Source of the DNA: Coprobacillus cateniformis
GTDB taxonomy: Bacteria; Bacillota_I; Bacilli_A; Erysipelotrichales; Coprobacillaceae
Assembly (NCBI RefSeq): GCF_009767585.1
Contig: NZ_WSNW01000001.1
Span: 1,456,090 to 1,520,089 of the forward strand
DNA: 64,000 nucleotides
Reading direction: 5' to 3'
A model generated the notes under the pieces. It was given only the letters and a program-made list of their open reading frames with translations, was not told where the DNA came from and made no database searches. Positions 45,330-54,821 of the stretch are shown here, one piece after another; position 1 is the first letter of the stretch, and each line of letters begins with the position of its first letter. A program made the position numbers and the translations under genes.

Positions 45330-45530
45330 TTATAATACTGTTACGTTAGATGCTTGAGGACCTCTGTCACCTTCAGTAATTTCAAAACTAACGTTTTGTC
45401 CTTCTTCTAATGTTTTGTATCCACTACCAGCGATTGCTGAGAAATGTACAAAGATGTCTTTTCCACCATCAACTGTAATGAAACCAAAACCTTTTTCAGA
45501 ATTAAACCATTTTACTTTACCTGTATTCAT
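45330..45530 (-). CDS. csp: Cold-shock protein (CspA family), copy 2
   Basis: 66-aa cold-shock domain with RNP1 KGFGFI and RNP2 DIFVHF, nearly the same as copy 1 to the left. Each copy has its own promoter, long leader and terminator, so they are separate units that arose by tandem duplication including the leader. An AAAGGAGG site 7 bp before the start is shared by both. Confidence 0.95.
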   Translation of the reverse strand: MNTGKVKWFNSEKGFGFITVDGGKDIFVHFSAIAGSGYKTLEEGQNVSFEITEGDRGPQASNVTVL

Positions 45531-45662
45531 TTGAATACCTCCTTTTTTGTGTTAACAAAAGGAAGCATTGATATAAAAAATTCACAGAAGGAATTTGTAC
45601 ATCAAGTGCTCAATAACAATCCCCATTGTGAATTATAATTTGTAGCCTTTTATTACTTGCTC

Positions 45663-45691
45663 ATCATAACATGCCTCATTCTATAAGTCAA
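45663..45691 (-). promoter_or_regulatory. Promoter of cold-shock gene copy 2
   Basis: Minus strand TTGACT (45691-45686), 17 bp, TATGAT (45668-45663). It predicts a leader of about 125 nt that aligns with the leader of copy 1. Confidence 0.65.
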
Positions 45692-45777
45692 ACTTATTTA
45701 CACTTTAATTTAATTTTTTATATTTGAAAAAGTTTCTTAAATGGAAACTTTTCTTCAATGTGTTGCTAGTAAATCCA

Positions 45778-45805
45778 TTGTATTTTATTTTTAAAAACAT
45801 ATAAT
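45778..45805 (+). promoter_or_regulatory. Promoter of the XRE/PLDc_N/ABC operon
   Basis: TTGTAT (45778-45783), 16 bp, TATAAT (45800-45805). Confidence 0.6.
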
Positions 45806-45831
45806 GTGAGTATAGAAAGTGAAGTGATAAA

Positions 45832-46932
45832 ATGAATGAATTAAATTTAGGTAAAAATATTGTCTATTACAGAAGAAAAAACGGGTTAACACAAGATCAA
45901 TTAGCTGAATATATAGGTGTTTCAAAATCATCTGTCTCTAAATGGGAGAATAATTTTACATTTCCAGATATTATTCTATTGCCACAATTGGCAGCTTTAT
46001 TTAATATATCTGTTGATGAACTCATGGGATATTCTCCCCAACTCTCAAAAGAGCGAATAAAGTCACTTTATAACGAACTTGCTCTAGATATGGCCAAAGA
46101 CCCAATCAAAACATACCAGCGGTGTCAACAATTGATTAAGCAATACTATTCATGTTTTGAACTCTTATACTATATGGCCGTTCTTTATCTTAATCATTAT
46201 ATTCTTTTTAAGAATAAAGATGAGATTATAGAGGAATGTTTACAACTTTGTAAACGTATTGAAACTGAATGTAACTTGCCAACACTTGTAAAAGATGCCG
46301 TTTCATTAGAATTGACAATATACACTGTTATTCAAAAACCACACGAAATATTAGATATTCTTGGTGAAACTGCAAGACCTATCTCTCAAGATTGTGAGAT
46401 GATTGGAGCTGCTTTTCAAATGCTAGGGAATTTGGAGAAAGCAAATGAAATCTATCAATCAAATGTCTATCAACATCTTTTAATGACTATTCAAAATTCT
46501 ATATCATTATTAAATGTAAATATTTCTCGACAAGACTATTGTGAAAAAATATTAGATAGAATTTTTCAACTCATTGATATTTTTCATATTGAAGAATTGC
46601 ACTTTAATATTACAGCTATTGTATATTTGAATGCCGCACATTTTTATACAACCTGTCAAAACAATGAGCAAGCTTTACTTATGATTGAAAAATATACATC
46701 ATTACTTTTAAAAACAGATCTCGACTTTTTAAGTTTACATGGTGATGAATTCTTTACAGATATAACTCCCTGGTTAAATGATCTTATGTTAGGAATAAAT
46801 GCACCCAGAGGAGCACAATTAATTAAAGAGTCTGTTGTTGATGTTTTAAATTCACCAATGTTTACAGCATTAAAAGATGAAAAACGTTTTCAAGTTTGTC
46901 TTCATCAATTAAAAAAATTAAAGGAGAACTAA
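45832..46932 (+). CDS. XRE-family regulator with long C-terminal helical domain
   Basis: 366 aa. Residues 1-65 are an XRE helix-turn-helix (LTQDQLAEYIGVSKSSVSKWE). The remaining 300 residues look all-helical, with repeats resembling TPR or Rgg/PlcR-type peptide-sensing domains, so a peptide or small-molecule signal is possible (inference). It is the first gene of a four-gene operon with a PLDc_N protein and an ABC transporter, which it probably controls. Confidence 0.82.
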   Translation: MNELNLGKNIVYYRRKNGLTQDQLAEYIGVSKSSVSKWENNFTFPDIILLPQLAALFNISVDELMGYSPQLSKERIKSLYNELALDMAKDPIKTYQRCQQLIKQYYSCFELLYYMAVLYLNHYILFKNKDEIIEECLQLCKRIETECNLPTLVKDAVSLELTIYTVIQKPHEILDILGETARPISQDCEMIGAAFQMLGNLEKANEIYQSNVYQHLLMTIQNSISLLNVNISRQDYCEKILDRIFQLIDIFHIEELHFNITAIVYLNAAHFYTTCQNNEQALLMIEKYTSLLLKTDLDFLSLHGDEFFTDITPWLNDLMLGINAPRGAQLIKESVVDVLNSPMFTALKDEKRFQVCLHQLKKLKEN

Positions 46933-46933
46933 T

Positions 46934-47134
46934 ATGGATACAATTATAAAATATTTACCAGTACTATTACCTGTTATTGTAATAGAGTTAACATTAGCTA
47001 TTTTCTCATTTATACATGTATTGCGTCATCCTCATTATAAATTTGGAAATAAAATCATTTGGAGTTTAGTTGTTTTATTTATTCAATTTATTGGACCAGT
47101 TATTTATTTCATATTTGGTAGAGGTGAAGACTAA
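46934..47134 (+). CDS. PLDc_N-domain small membrane protein (YxlE-like)
   Basis: 66 aa with two membrane helices (about 8-30 and 42-60) and the closing FGRGED. This is the phospholipase D N-terminal-like domain without any catalytic part, as in Bacillus YxlE. The stop codon overlaps the ATPase start (TAATG). In Bacillus the yxlE gene lies before yxlF and yxlG, the same order as here. It may anchor or modulate the transporter. Confidence 0.82.
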   Translation: MDTIIKYLPVLLPVIVIELTLAIFSFIHVLRHPHYKFGNKIIWSLVVLFIQFIGPVIYFIFGRGED

Positions 47135-48045
47135 TGGCTATTCTTGAGATTAATCATTTAAAGAAAAGTTTTGGACAACAAACTGTTTTAAAAGATGTTC
47201 ATTTTTCTGTAAAAGAACATACTATTTTTGGTTTTATTGGACAAAATGGTGCAGGAAAAACAACAACAATGAAAGCCATTCTTGGTTTATTGAAGATAGA
47301 TGGTGGTAATATTACTGTCTGCAATGAACAGATAAACTATGGAAACAATCAAACCAATCAATATATTGGTTATCTACCAGATGTTCCAGAGTTCTATAGC
47401 TTTATGACACCTTTAGAATATCTAGAACTATGTGGACAAGTCACTCATATGGCAAAACATGATATTCTAACTAAGAGTCAAGAATTAATTGAATTAGTAG
47501 GATTATCTGCACATGCTAAAAAACGAATTTCTGGTTTCTCAAGAGGAATGAAACAGAGATTAGGAATTGCTCAAGCTTTATTAAATAATCCTAAATTGCT
47601 TATTTGTGATGAACCAACTTCAGCATTAGATCCAATTGGTAGAAAAGATATATTGGATATTCTTCAAAAAGTTAAAGATAAAACAACGATTATATTTTCA
47701 ACTCATATTCTTTCAGATGTAGAAAGAGTTTGTGATGAGATTGCTATATTGAATGAAGGTCAAATTGTTTTTCAAGGATCTTTAGAAGATGTAAAAGCTA
47801 AGCATTCAGTAAATGCTTTATCTATTCAGTTCTATGACCATCTTCATATTGATGATTTTATGAATACTTTTTCTGATCTTCAAATCATTCCAGAAGAACA
47901 TCATCGCCTTACAATACATTCAAAGGATATATATACTACAGAAATGAGAGTTTTCCATTATTTATATCAAAATCATATCAAAGCAGAAAAAGTAATTGTT
48001 GAGGAACCAACTCTTGAAAATCTTTTTATGGAGGTTGTCAAATGA
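47134..48045 (+). CDS. ABC transporter ATP-binding protein (YxlF-like)
   Basis: 303-aa ATPase with Walker A GQNGAGKTT (36-44), signature FSRGMKQR in place of LSGGQ, Walker B LLICDEPTSALD and switch His in STHILSD. The C-terminal 85 residues form an extra domain found in drug/antibiotic-type exporters. It is coupled with the following permease by a 4-bp overlap. The substrate is unknown, perhaps an antimicrobial peptide or lipid. Confidence 0.9.
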   Translation: MAILEINHLKKSFGQQTVLKDVHFSVKEHTIFGFIGQNGAGKTTTMKAILGLLKIDGGNITVCNEQINYGNNQTNQYIGYLPDVPEFYSFMTPLEYLELCGQVTHMAKHDILTKSQELIELVGLSAHAKKRISGFSRGMKQRLGIAQALLNNPKLLICDEPTSALDPIGRKDILDILQKVKDKTTIIFSTHILSDVERVCDEIAILNEGQIVFQGSLEDVKAKHSVNALSIQFYDHLHIDDFMNTFSDLQIIPEEHHRLTIHSKDIYTTEMRVFHYLYQNHIKAEKVIVEEPTLENLFMEVVK

Positions 48046-48803
48046 AATCTTTTATAGCATTTTCTAAAAAAGAATTTATTGAATATTTAAGAACTTATAA
48101 ACTCTTTATCAGCATTATGATTTTTCTTATATTAGGCTTTTTAAATCCTATTTCTGCAAAATATCTGCCAGAAATCGTATCATTAGTAATGCCAGAAGGA
48201 GTAATGAATATACCTACACCTACAGTACTTGATTCATGGACTCAATTCTTCAAGAATGTTCCGCAAATGGGATTAATTATTTTCTTAATTGTATTTGGTG
48301 GAATTGTGGCCAATGAACTTCATAAAGGTACACTTATCAACATGTTATCTAAAGGATTACCTAGACATACAGTTGTCTTATCAAAATTTATAACTATAAG
48401 TTTAGTTTGGACATTTTGTTATTATTTAAGTTTTGCTATAACATTTCTGTATAATCTATTGTTCTGGACTGATACTTCTGTATATTGCTTATTTGCTTCT
48501 GTTAGTTTTGTTTGGTTATTTGGATTGTTAATGATTAGCTTTATTATTTTAGGTAGTATTCTTACCAAAAATATGGCAGGGGGACTTCTCTTAGCTGGAC
48601 TAGCTTATGTGATAAGTATGATTATTTCTATATTTGAGACACTTGCCCAATATAGTCCTATTTATTTGACAAATCAGAATTTAGCTTTATTGACAAAATC
48701 TGTATCATTAACAGACTTTATTCCATCAATAGGTCTTACAGTCATTATCATTATTATTAATATATTCTTAAGTATGAGTATTTTTAACAAGAAACAATTA
48801 TGA
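48042..48803 (+). CDS. ABC-2 type permease (YxlG-like)
   Basis: 253 aa with six hydrophobic segments. A first helix at about 22-40 is followed by a small external loop, then GIVANELHKGTLINMLSKGLPR, the cytosolic coupling region of ABC-2 permeases. It partners the ATPase before it and ends the operon at a clear terminator. Confidence 0.87.
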   Translation: MKSFIAFSKKEFIEYLRTYKLFISIMIFLILGFLNPISAKYLPEIVSLVMPEGVMNIPTPTVLDSWTQFFKNVPQMGLIIFLIVFGGIVANELHKGTLINMLSKGLPRHTVVLSKFITISLVWTFCYYLSFAITFLYNLLFWTDTSVYCLFASVSFVWLFGLLMISFIILGSILTKNMAGGLLLAGLAYVISMIISIFETLAQYSPIYLTNQNLALLTKSVSLTDFIPSIGLTVIIIIINIFLSMSIFNKKQL

Positions 48804-48839
48804 GGAAATTCGCTTAAGAAATTATATGAAAATATATTT

Positions 48840-48870
48840 GAAACTATCTTCTGATAGTTTCTTTTTATTT
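48840..48870 (+). terminator. Terminator of the XRE/PLDc_N/ABC operon
   Basis: GAAACTATC and GATAGTTTC with a 4-nt loop, then TTTTTATTT. The next 90 bp (48871-48960) hold nothing I can support. Confidence 0.88.
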
Positions 48871-48963
48871 ATACTTAAACAATATAATTATCAATGACAT
48901 AAATATATATTTCTAAATAGCTCAACACAATTCAACTTAAATACATAATCATATTTCATGTAA

Positions 48964-49000
48964 AAACCCTCCTTACTGGTTTGGCCAGTAAAGAGGGTAC
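48964..49000 (-). terminator. Terminator after the ABC exporter permease
   Basis: Minus strand ACCCTC-TTTACTGG pairs with CCAGTAA-GGAGGGT, followed by TTTTTAC. A second short hairpin (GTGC/GCAC, about 49008-49034) lies between it and the gene. Confidence 0.85.
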
Positions 49001-49041
49001 ATATCACTTGTGCCCAAATTATGGGGTGCACTTCAAAATTC

Positions 49042-50604
49042 CTACTCACTCTTTAATTCTCTACCATTCATCATGTCTTGACAAAAATAAATAATAATAA
49101 CTGAAATAACAAAGTTCATGATCAGTGAAGAATATGACATAATCATGAGTGTTGTTGTGTTCACATTTCCAGTCATAACTATGTAAACAGTCATCGCAAT
49201 AGATGGTATAGAACAAACTATCATTAACAACATTCTCATTATGTTTTCAAATATTTTAGAAGAACGACTTTTTAAGAAACGTATAGAAAGAACACTTGAA
49301 GACATAAATACACAAATGTATCCTAACATATTAATAATGTACATCATAATCATTGAAAATCCAGCTTGATAGTATATCCCAACAATAATTATAGATATAA
49401 TTGTCATTAATGATACTTTTATAAATGTTGGAATCATGACAGCTATCAACTTCTTAAAAGGTTTATCAGGAATTAAATAAATATGATAATTTTGTAATTC
49501 ATTATAGAGTTCACTTTGCTGAAGTGATGAAAATATATAAATAACAAGCATATATATAAAGAAGCCATAACCTAAGTCACTAAAAATAGTAATAACAATA
49601 TATAACCCCATTGACATAATATCAGAAATTGTTAATAAACGATTTGTTTTTTTCATTAACAGAATATTTTTAGATAGGATAGCATAAGCTCCTTGTTTAA
49701 ACTTACCACTAACATTTGTTTTGACTTTTGTATTTCGCATAGCATCTTGATTGCCTGCTTTAAATGATTTCATACGTTTAGATAAATCTAATGAATCAGC
49801 TAACGCCTGTTCATAAAAATCACCTTTATAATTAATAAAAACAATATAAACAATAATAAGTCCTAACAATAACAAACCTATTCCTAATAGACACATAATC
49901 ATATCTTTAGCAACATATGAAACAAGAGTTAATTTTAACCAACCAAAGATAGGAACATAATAAAATAGTGGTGATTGAATAAAATCAACCATAATTGATT
50001 TTAATTGACCTGTTTGTATATATGTTAATCCTAAAATAATGAATATACTTATAATAAATATAGCTGGAATTAATTTTGATAATACTTTATATTTTCTATC
50101 GCCAATAGATAAAATATAAATATAATCTGTCAGTATTAAGAAAGTCATAATTGTAAGAATTGTTCCAACAAACATTAATAGAATAAATATTCCATCAAAA
50201 GAGCCTCCTGCACCACCTGTTCCTGCAAAGAAAATCATAGCAAAGAACCCAAGCATAATGGCTTGAATAACGGTTTGAAAAGTTAAATAAGCCATAATTT
50301 GTTTTCTAGTAAAAGGTCCACTAAATAAGAAATAAGCATCTTCTCCATAAAACAGCGCTTTCTTTGATGACATGAGTGTAGAAAATAACATGAGTGCTAA
50401 AAAAGCAATTAAAATCAATATAGATGTGTGTAGTCCTGTGGTAATGATCATTGGATTCTTATCTTTAAACATAAATAAACTCACAAATATGAAACCATAT
50501 AACAACACAACAAATACTGTAAAAATCGCACTAGATGGCTTTTTCATCAAATTACGAATTGTTCCCTTAGTTTTTAAATACCAAAGATAAAATAACGTCT
50601 TCAT
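49042..50604 (-). CDS. Large ABC exporter permease, substrate unknown
   Basis: 520 aa with about twelve hydrophobic segments and a cytosolic stretch LDLSKRMKSFKAGNQDAMRN in the middle. This matches the large 'putative ABC exporter' permease type found beside a YxlF/EcsA-like ATPase. The ATG at 50604 is one base after the ATPase stop (TAATATG), with GGATGGTG as ribosome site; an in-frame ATG at 50616 would overlap the ATPase gene. Confidence 0.82.
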   Translation of the reverse strand: MKTLFYLWYLKTKGTIRNLMKKPSSAIFTVFVVLLYGFIFVSLFMFKDKNPMIITTGLHTSILILIAFLALMLFSTLMSSKKALFYGEDAYFLFSGPFTRKQIMAYLTFQTVIQAIMLGFFAMIFFAGTGGAGGSFDGIFILLMFVGTILTIMTFLILTDYIYILSIGDRKYKVLSKLIPAIFIISIFIILGLTYIQTGQLKSIMVDFIQSPLFYYVPIFGWLKLTLVSYVAKDMIMCLLGIGLLLLGLIIVYIVFINYKGDFYEQALADSLDLSKRMKSFKAGNQDAMRNTKVKTNVSGKFKQGAYAILSKNILLMKKTNRLLTISDIMSMGLYIVITIFSDLGYGFFIYMLVIYIFSSLQQSELYNELQNYHIYLIPDKPFKKLIAVMIPTFIKVSLMTIISIIIVGIYYQAGFSMIMMYIINMLGYICVFMSSSVLSIRFLKSRSSKIFENIMRMLLMIVCSIPSIAMTVYIVMTGNVNTTTLMIMSYSSLIMNFVISVIIIYFCQDMMNGRELKSE

Positions 50605-50605
50605 A

Positions 50606-51298
50606 TTATTCACCATCCGTTAATTCAAAGAAATATTCCTTCAATGATTCATCTTGAAGATCATCTTTTTTGACATGTTTAATAATATGCCCTTTATTCA
50701 TAATATACGCTTCATCAAAAATATCACTAACAATATCAATGATATGTGTACTAATCAAAACAGCACATCCTTGATCAGCTAAACCTCTTAATATTTTTAA
50801 TGTATCTTCAATACTTGCAGGATCTAATCCAACCATTGGTTCATCTACTAACAAAGCTGTTGGTTCAATCATAAATGCTAACAACATACTTAATTTTTGA
50901 GTCATTCCCTTACTTAATTCTTTAGCCATTTTCTTTCTTTTTTCAGTAAGTTTAAATAATTCCAAATATTTCTCAGCCTTTGCTTTATAATCGTTAATTT
51001 GATATGCACTACCAATAAAATCAATATGTTCTTCAACAGTTAAATTATCATAAAGAATTGGTGTCTCAGAAACATAACCAAAACAACGTTTCGCTTCAAT
51101 AGTATCATTTGGATAGCTACAAATACGAATATCTCCTTCAAACTTTAATAAATTAGCTATACTTTTAATTGTCGTTGATTTCCCAGCACCATTTGGTCCT
51201 AAAAGAATTGTTATCTTACCACTTTCGGCAACCAAATTTACATCATCGACTGCTTTAAAATCTCCATACCTTTTTGTTAAGTGATTCACTTCAATCAT
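50606..51298 (-). CDS. ABC transporter ATP-binding protein
   Basis: 230-aa ATPase with Walker A GPNGAGKST (34-42), signature LSKGMTQKL, Walker B ALLVDEPMVGLDP and switch His STHIID. It partners the permease downstream. It starts 71 bp after the MFS gene end, behind AAGGGGGT, with a TATAAT in that gap, so it likely has its own promoter. The transported molecule is unknown. Confidence 0.9.
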   Translation of the reverse strand: MIEVNHLTKRYGDFKAVDDVNLVAESGKITILLGPNGAGKSTTIKSIANLLKFEGDIRICSYPNDTIEAKRCFGYVSETPILYDNLTVEEHIDFIGSAYQINDYKAKAEKYLELFKLTEKRKKMAKELSKGMTQKLSMLLAFMIEPTALLVDEPMVGLDPASIEDTLKILRGLADQGCAVLISTHIIDIVSDIFDEAYIMNKGHIIKHVKKDDLQDESLKEYFFELTDGE

Positions 51299-51369
51299 CT
51301 CAATACCCCCTTTATAAAAACATTATACTATATTTATATCTCTTTCACATAAATATTTCATAACTTACT

Positions 51370-52599
51370 TTATAATATATTTAATTTCTTTTGAAAGAAT
51401 AGAATAAATATAACAATATTAATAACACCAACAATCACAAATATTGAAAAAGTACTTAATGTATATGCTAATCCACTTAAAATAAATGATACAACTGGAA
51501 CCATACACACACATAATGACGTGACAAGTGATGAGACTCTTGCTAAATAATCTTGCGGAATAACTTTTAACATTTCTACAAATGCAAACATATTTATCAT
51601 AGAGATTCCTAATCCCATCACAAAGAATACTGTTGCAATCATAATATAGAGCAAAAAGATATTTTGAATAAGTATACCTGAAAAACAACTTCCAATATAA
51701 GCAACTGTAATCGAATAAGCTGATAAAATAACAATCATTTTGATATTCATCTTCTCTTTAACCATTGGATAGATAACTGAACCCACAATCATACCTAAAG
51801 TTAAAGCAGTAGAAATAACAGATAGCATGATTGCTGTTGAATGAAGAACTTCTTCAACAAGGGGGGCTTGTAAAGAACTCAAAGGAGTAATAATTGCATT
51901 TAAGAATATAGCAAGAAAAACAAAAATCTTAATTTTTGGATATTGAAAGATAATACGAATACCTGCCTTAAATTCTGTAAAGAAATATGTTTTTTCTTGA
52001 ACATCCTTAAAAATTGGTTTTATACTCATAGTCAAAATAATAAGTGCTGATAATAGAAATGTCATCATATCTATATACACAACAATATGATTTCCTAATG
52101 TTGCTATGAAAACACCTGATACTCCAAAACCAATGAATTCTACAACTTTAGAACTACTTTGACTTAAAGAGAGTCCTACTTCCATTTCTTCTGATTGTAA
52201 AATCTGTGCCATAACAGGCATAGATGTTGGTTGTCTAAAAGATTCAACAATAGAAATAAGGAATGTAATAATTAACAAATCCCATCTCGTTAATGTTGCA
52301 AACATAAGCTGAGTGGCTATTATTCCTACTAATCCAGCTCTTATCAAATCGCTTATAACCATAATCATTTTTTTATTTTTCTTTTCAATATAAGCCCCTG
52401 CTAATGGTTGTATAAAAATAGTTGGTAATTTATTGACTGCAAATATCAGTGCTGACCATGAAGCACTTTGAGTTATTGAATAAACAATAATTGTCATAAC
52501 AATCGCATCTAGTGAATCCCCAAAACGACTAATGATATCTGCAATAAATAATTTCATAAAATTCTTATTTTTAAAAACTTGTATATATTGCTGTTTCAT
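51370..52599 (-). CDS. MFS transporter, MFS_3 (macrolide-efflux-like) group
   Basis: 409 aa with twelve membrane helices. The N-terminus (FKNKNFMKLFIADIISRFGDSLDAIVMTIIVY) and the stretch ISIVESFRQPTSMPVMAQI match the Mef/EntS-like branch of MFS exporters. Many members pump out drugs or siderophores, but sequence alone does not fix the substrate and resistance should not be assumed. A GGAGG site precedes the start. Confidence 0.8.
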   Translation of the reverse strand: MKQQYIQVFKNKNFMKLFIADIISRFGDSLDAIVMTIIVYSITQSASWSALIFAVNKLPTIFIQPLAGAYIEKKNKKMIMVISDLIRAGLVGIIATQLMFATLTRWDLLIITFLISIVESFRQPTSMPVMAQILQSEEMEVGLSLSQSSSKVVEFIGFGVSGVFIATLGNHIVVYIDMMTFLLSALIILTMSIKPIFKDVQEKTYFFTEFKAGIRIIFQYPKIKIFVFLAIFLNAIITPLSSLQAPLVEEVLHSTAIMLSVISTALTLGMIVGSVIYPMVKEKMNIKMIVILSAYSITVAYIGSCFSGILIQNIFLLYIMIATVFFVMGLGISMINMFAFVEMLKVIPQDYLARVSSLVTSLCVCMVPVVSFILSGLAYTLSTFSIFVIVGVINIVIFILFFQKKLNIL

Positions 52600-52698
52600 A
52601 AAATACCTCCTGATTTATTGACACTTCTATTTTAGAAAAATCATAGTGGTTGCGACAACATATTCTAGTTTGAATAAAAGCAATTATTGGTTGCATTA

Positions 52699-52721
52699 TA
52701 AAAAGGACTTAAAAAGTCCTG
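52699..52721 (-). terminator. Terminator after the GH32 gene
   Basis: Minus strand AGGACTT, short loop, AAGTCCT, then TTTTTAT. Confidence 0.85.
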
Positions 52722-52723
52722 AA

Positions 52724-54046
52724 TTATCTTATTTGTAATATTGTTGTTATTTCTTTATTGTACTGTGTTTGTTCTTCTAAAATTTTATAGACAATTTGAC
52801 TAAGAACATAGTATCCATCATTAATAAAGATTTCAAAAATATTGTGGTCATAATAGATATCTAATTGACACTGATGATTTAACTGTGGGGTTTGATTCAT
52901 ATTACAGACTTTATTTTGCTGAATAGAAATATTTGTACGATCACAGCATAAACAATCATCTTGAATATATAATTTTAAACCACCTAGATTAATTACTTCA
53001 TTATCTTTGAGTATCGTTTTCATAAGAAATGGTTCTTGAAAATCAAGAGTCTCTGTTACTTTTGTAAATTGATTTTGAATGTTTGGGTGAACTCTTTGAT
53101 AAATATGATGATGATAACTTGTTAAGACCCTAGGCATTGTAAACATACCTATCCATTTTTCATTTGTTATTGGTTTTCTCATTCTTAACCAGGCAAGCAT
53201 TGTTCGTTGATTGTCTTTATCCAAGAAAGATTGAGGTGCATAAAAATCTAAACCATAATCTAAATACATATAATGACCAAGACGTGTTAATGTACATGTT
53301 TCTTCATCAAAGTCAACTGGCATAATCACTGCATTACTATTGGGACGTGGCGGTAAGTCAATATTCTCTGGTGAGAAAATCATATAATACTGATTATCTA
53401 ACTCAAATAAATCTGGACATTCCCACATGTCTCCAACTTGAGAATCAATAAACCTATTTTTATATGTAAAATGAAGTCCATCTTCACTTTCATAGAAAAG
53501 AACTTCACCATCATATCCTTTATCACTAGGAATTTTACTTCCTAATATCATGTAAATATGTCCATTCTTTCCAATCCATACTTTAGGGTCTCTTGTATGT
53601 CTGACATCTCCCAACTTTTCATCTTTTATAACATCAATAACTTGATGTTTCTGATAATGATTATCAAAATTATATCCATCATCAGATATCACTAATGATT
53701 GAGAAGCAATCAAGTCATCATCACTATATTGTACATGAATATAATCTGGATTCTCTTGAGCATATTGAATTGATGTGTAGTATAGATATAACTTATCTTG
53801 ATGAATCAATGCGGATCCAGAGAAACAGCCATTACGATCAAATGATTTTGAAGGATATAAAGCAATTGGTAAATGTTCAAAATGTATCAGGTCATTACTT
53901 GTTGCATGTCCCCAATGCATTGTTCCCCATTCACATGTATATGGAAAGTGCTGATAGAAAATATGATATTTTCCTCTAAAATAAATTAATCCATTAGGAT
54001 CATTTATCCAATTCTGAGGAGCTGTAAAATGTAACTTTGGTCTCAT
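52724..54046 (-). CDS. Sucrose-6-phosphate hydrolase / beta-fructofuranosidase, GH32
   Basis: 440-aa cytoplasmic invertase-type enzyme. The nucleophile Asp16 lies in WINDPNG (13-19), RDP at 152-154 is the transition-state motif, and the acid/base Glu209 is in ECPD. No signal peptide, so it acts on a sugar already in the cell. No sucrose PTS or porter is adjacent; partner transport must come from elsewhere. Its ATG shares one base with the HAD gene stop (TAATG). Confidence 0.92.
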   Translation of the reverse strand: MRPKLHFTAPQNWINDPNGLIYFRGKYHIFYQHFPYTCEWGTMHWGHATSNDLIHFEHLPIALYPSKSFDRNGCFSGSALIHQDKLYLYYTSIQYAQENPDYIHVQYSDDDLIASQSLVISDDGYNFDNHYQKHQVIDVIKDEKLGDVRHTRDPKVWIGKNGHIYMILGSKIPSDKGYDGEVLFYESEDGLHFTYKNRFIDSQVGDMWECPDLFELDNQYYMIFSPENIDLPPRPNSNAVIMPVDFDEETCTLTRLGHYMYLDYGLDFYAPQSFLDKDNQRTMLAWLRMRKPITNEKWIGMFTMPRVLTSYHHHIYQRVHPNIQNQFTKVTETLDFQEPFLMKTILKDNEVINLGGLKLYIQDDCLCCDRTNISIQQNKVCNMNQTPQLNHQCQLDIYYDHNIFEIFINDGYYVLSQIVYKILEEQTQYNKEITTILQIR

Positions 54047-54729
54047 TATTTACCTCCTTTTTTATCTTCACAATGAAGTTTTAAATCTTCTAAATAATAT
54101 ATAACATCTTCTAATGAGTCCATTATTTTGGTAACTTGACATGCAAATTCAGGTTCAGGATATTTCATATCGGGTATGCATATAACATCAATTTCGCCAT
54201 CATAAGCTGCTCGAATTCCTGCTTCGCTATCTTCCAAGACTAAGGCTTCTTCGGGTTTAACACCAAGTTTTTGACAAGCTGTTAAGAAAATCTCTGGATT
54301 TGGTTTTCCTTTTGAAACTTCATCTCCACAAATGCTATCATCAAAATATTCTATAATATGAGCATTTTTTAGAATTTCATTAACCCGAGTACGACCACTT
54401 GAAGTTGCAACTATTGTCAAATAATTATTTTCTTTTAGATACTTTAATAAATTATCTAAGCCTTTTTTCTTTGGAACATATTTTCTTAAACTTTCATCAA
54501 TCCAGTCATGTACATCATTCCATACTTCTATCATTGGAAAATCATCTCCATACTGATTAAAAAACACCTGACATATACCTTCTTTATTTTTTCCTAAACA
54601 TTGCCTATATATTTTCTCTGTAAAATCATCATAACCTAAAATTTTTAATTTTTTAACATACTCATTATAAGTCACTCTCTCACTATCAATCATTAATCCA
54701 TCCATATCAAAAATAATCGCTTTTTTCAT
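54046..54729 (-). CDS. HAD-superfamily hydrolase, beta-phosphoglucomutase-like
   Basis: 227 aa, HAD subfamily IA. Nucleophile Asp8 and acid Asp10 are in FDMDGLMIDSE, with SSGR in motif II and LEDSEAGIRAA in motif IV. The cap-domain layout resembles beta-phosphoglucomutases and sugar-phosphate phosphatases. Its coupling with the GH32 gene suggests it handles a phosphorylated product of sucrose or fructan breakdown, which is inference. Confidence 0.87.
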   Translation of the reverse strand: MKKAIIFDMDGLMIDSERVTYNEYVKKLKILGYDDFTEKIYRQCLGKNKEGICQVFFNQYGDDFPMIEVWNDVHDWIDESLRKYVPKKKGLDNLLKYLKENNYLTIVATSSGRTRVNEILKNAHIIEYFDDSICGDEVSKGKPNPEIFLTACQKLGVKPEEALVLEDSEAGIRAAYDGEIDVICIPDMKYPEPEFACQVTKIMDSLEDVIYYLEDLKLHCEDKKGGK

Positions 54730-54821
54730 TTGCTTACCTCACTCCTTTATAATTCTATAGTAACAAGATTTTTACTTTAAATCTATATTCTATCAAAATA
54801 TGAAAAAAGAAGAATTCATAC

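Noticed and set aside
51370..52599. MFS_3 protein called as a macrolide resistance gene
   Set aside because: Only family-level similarity is visible and no resistance-specific signature or context is present.
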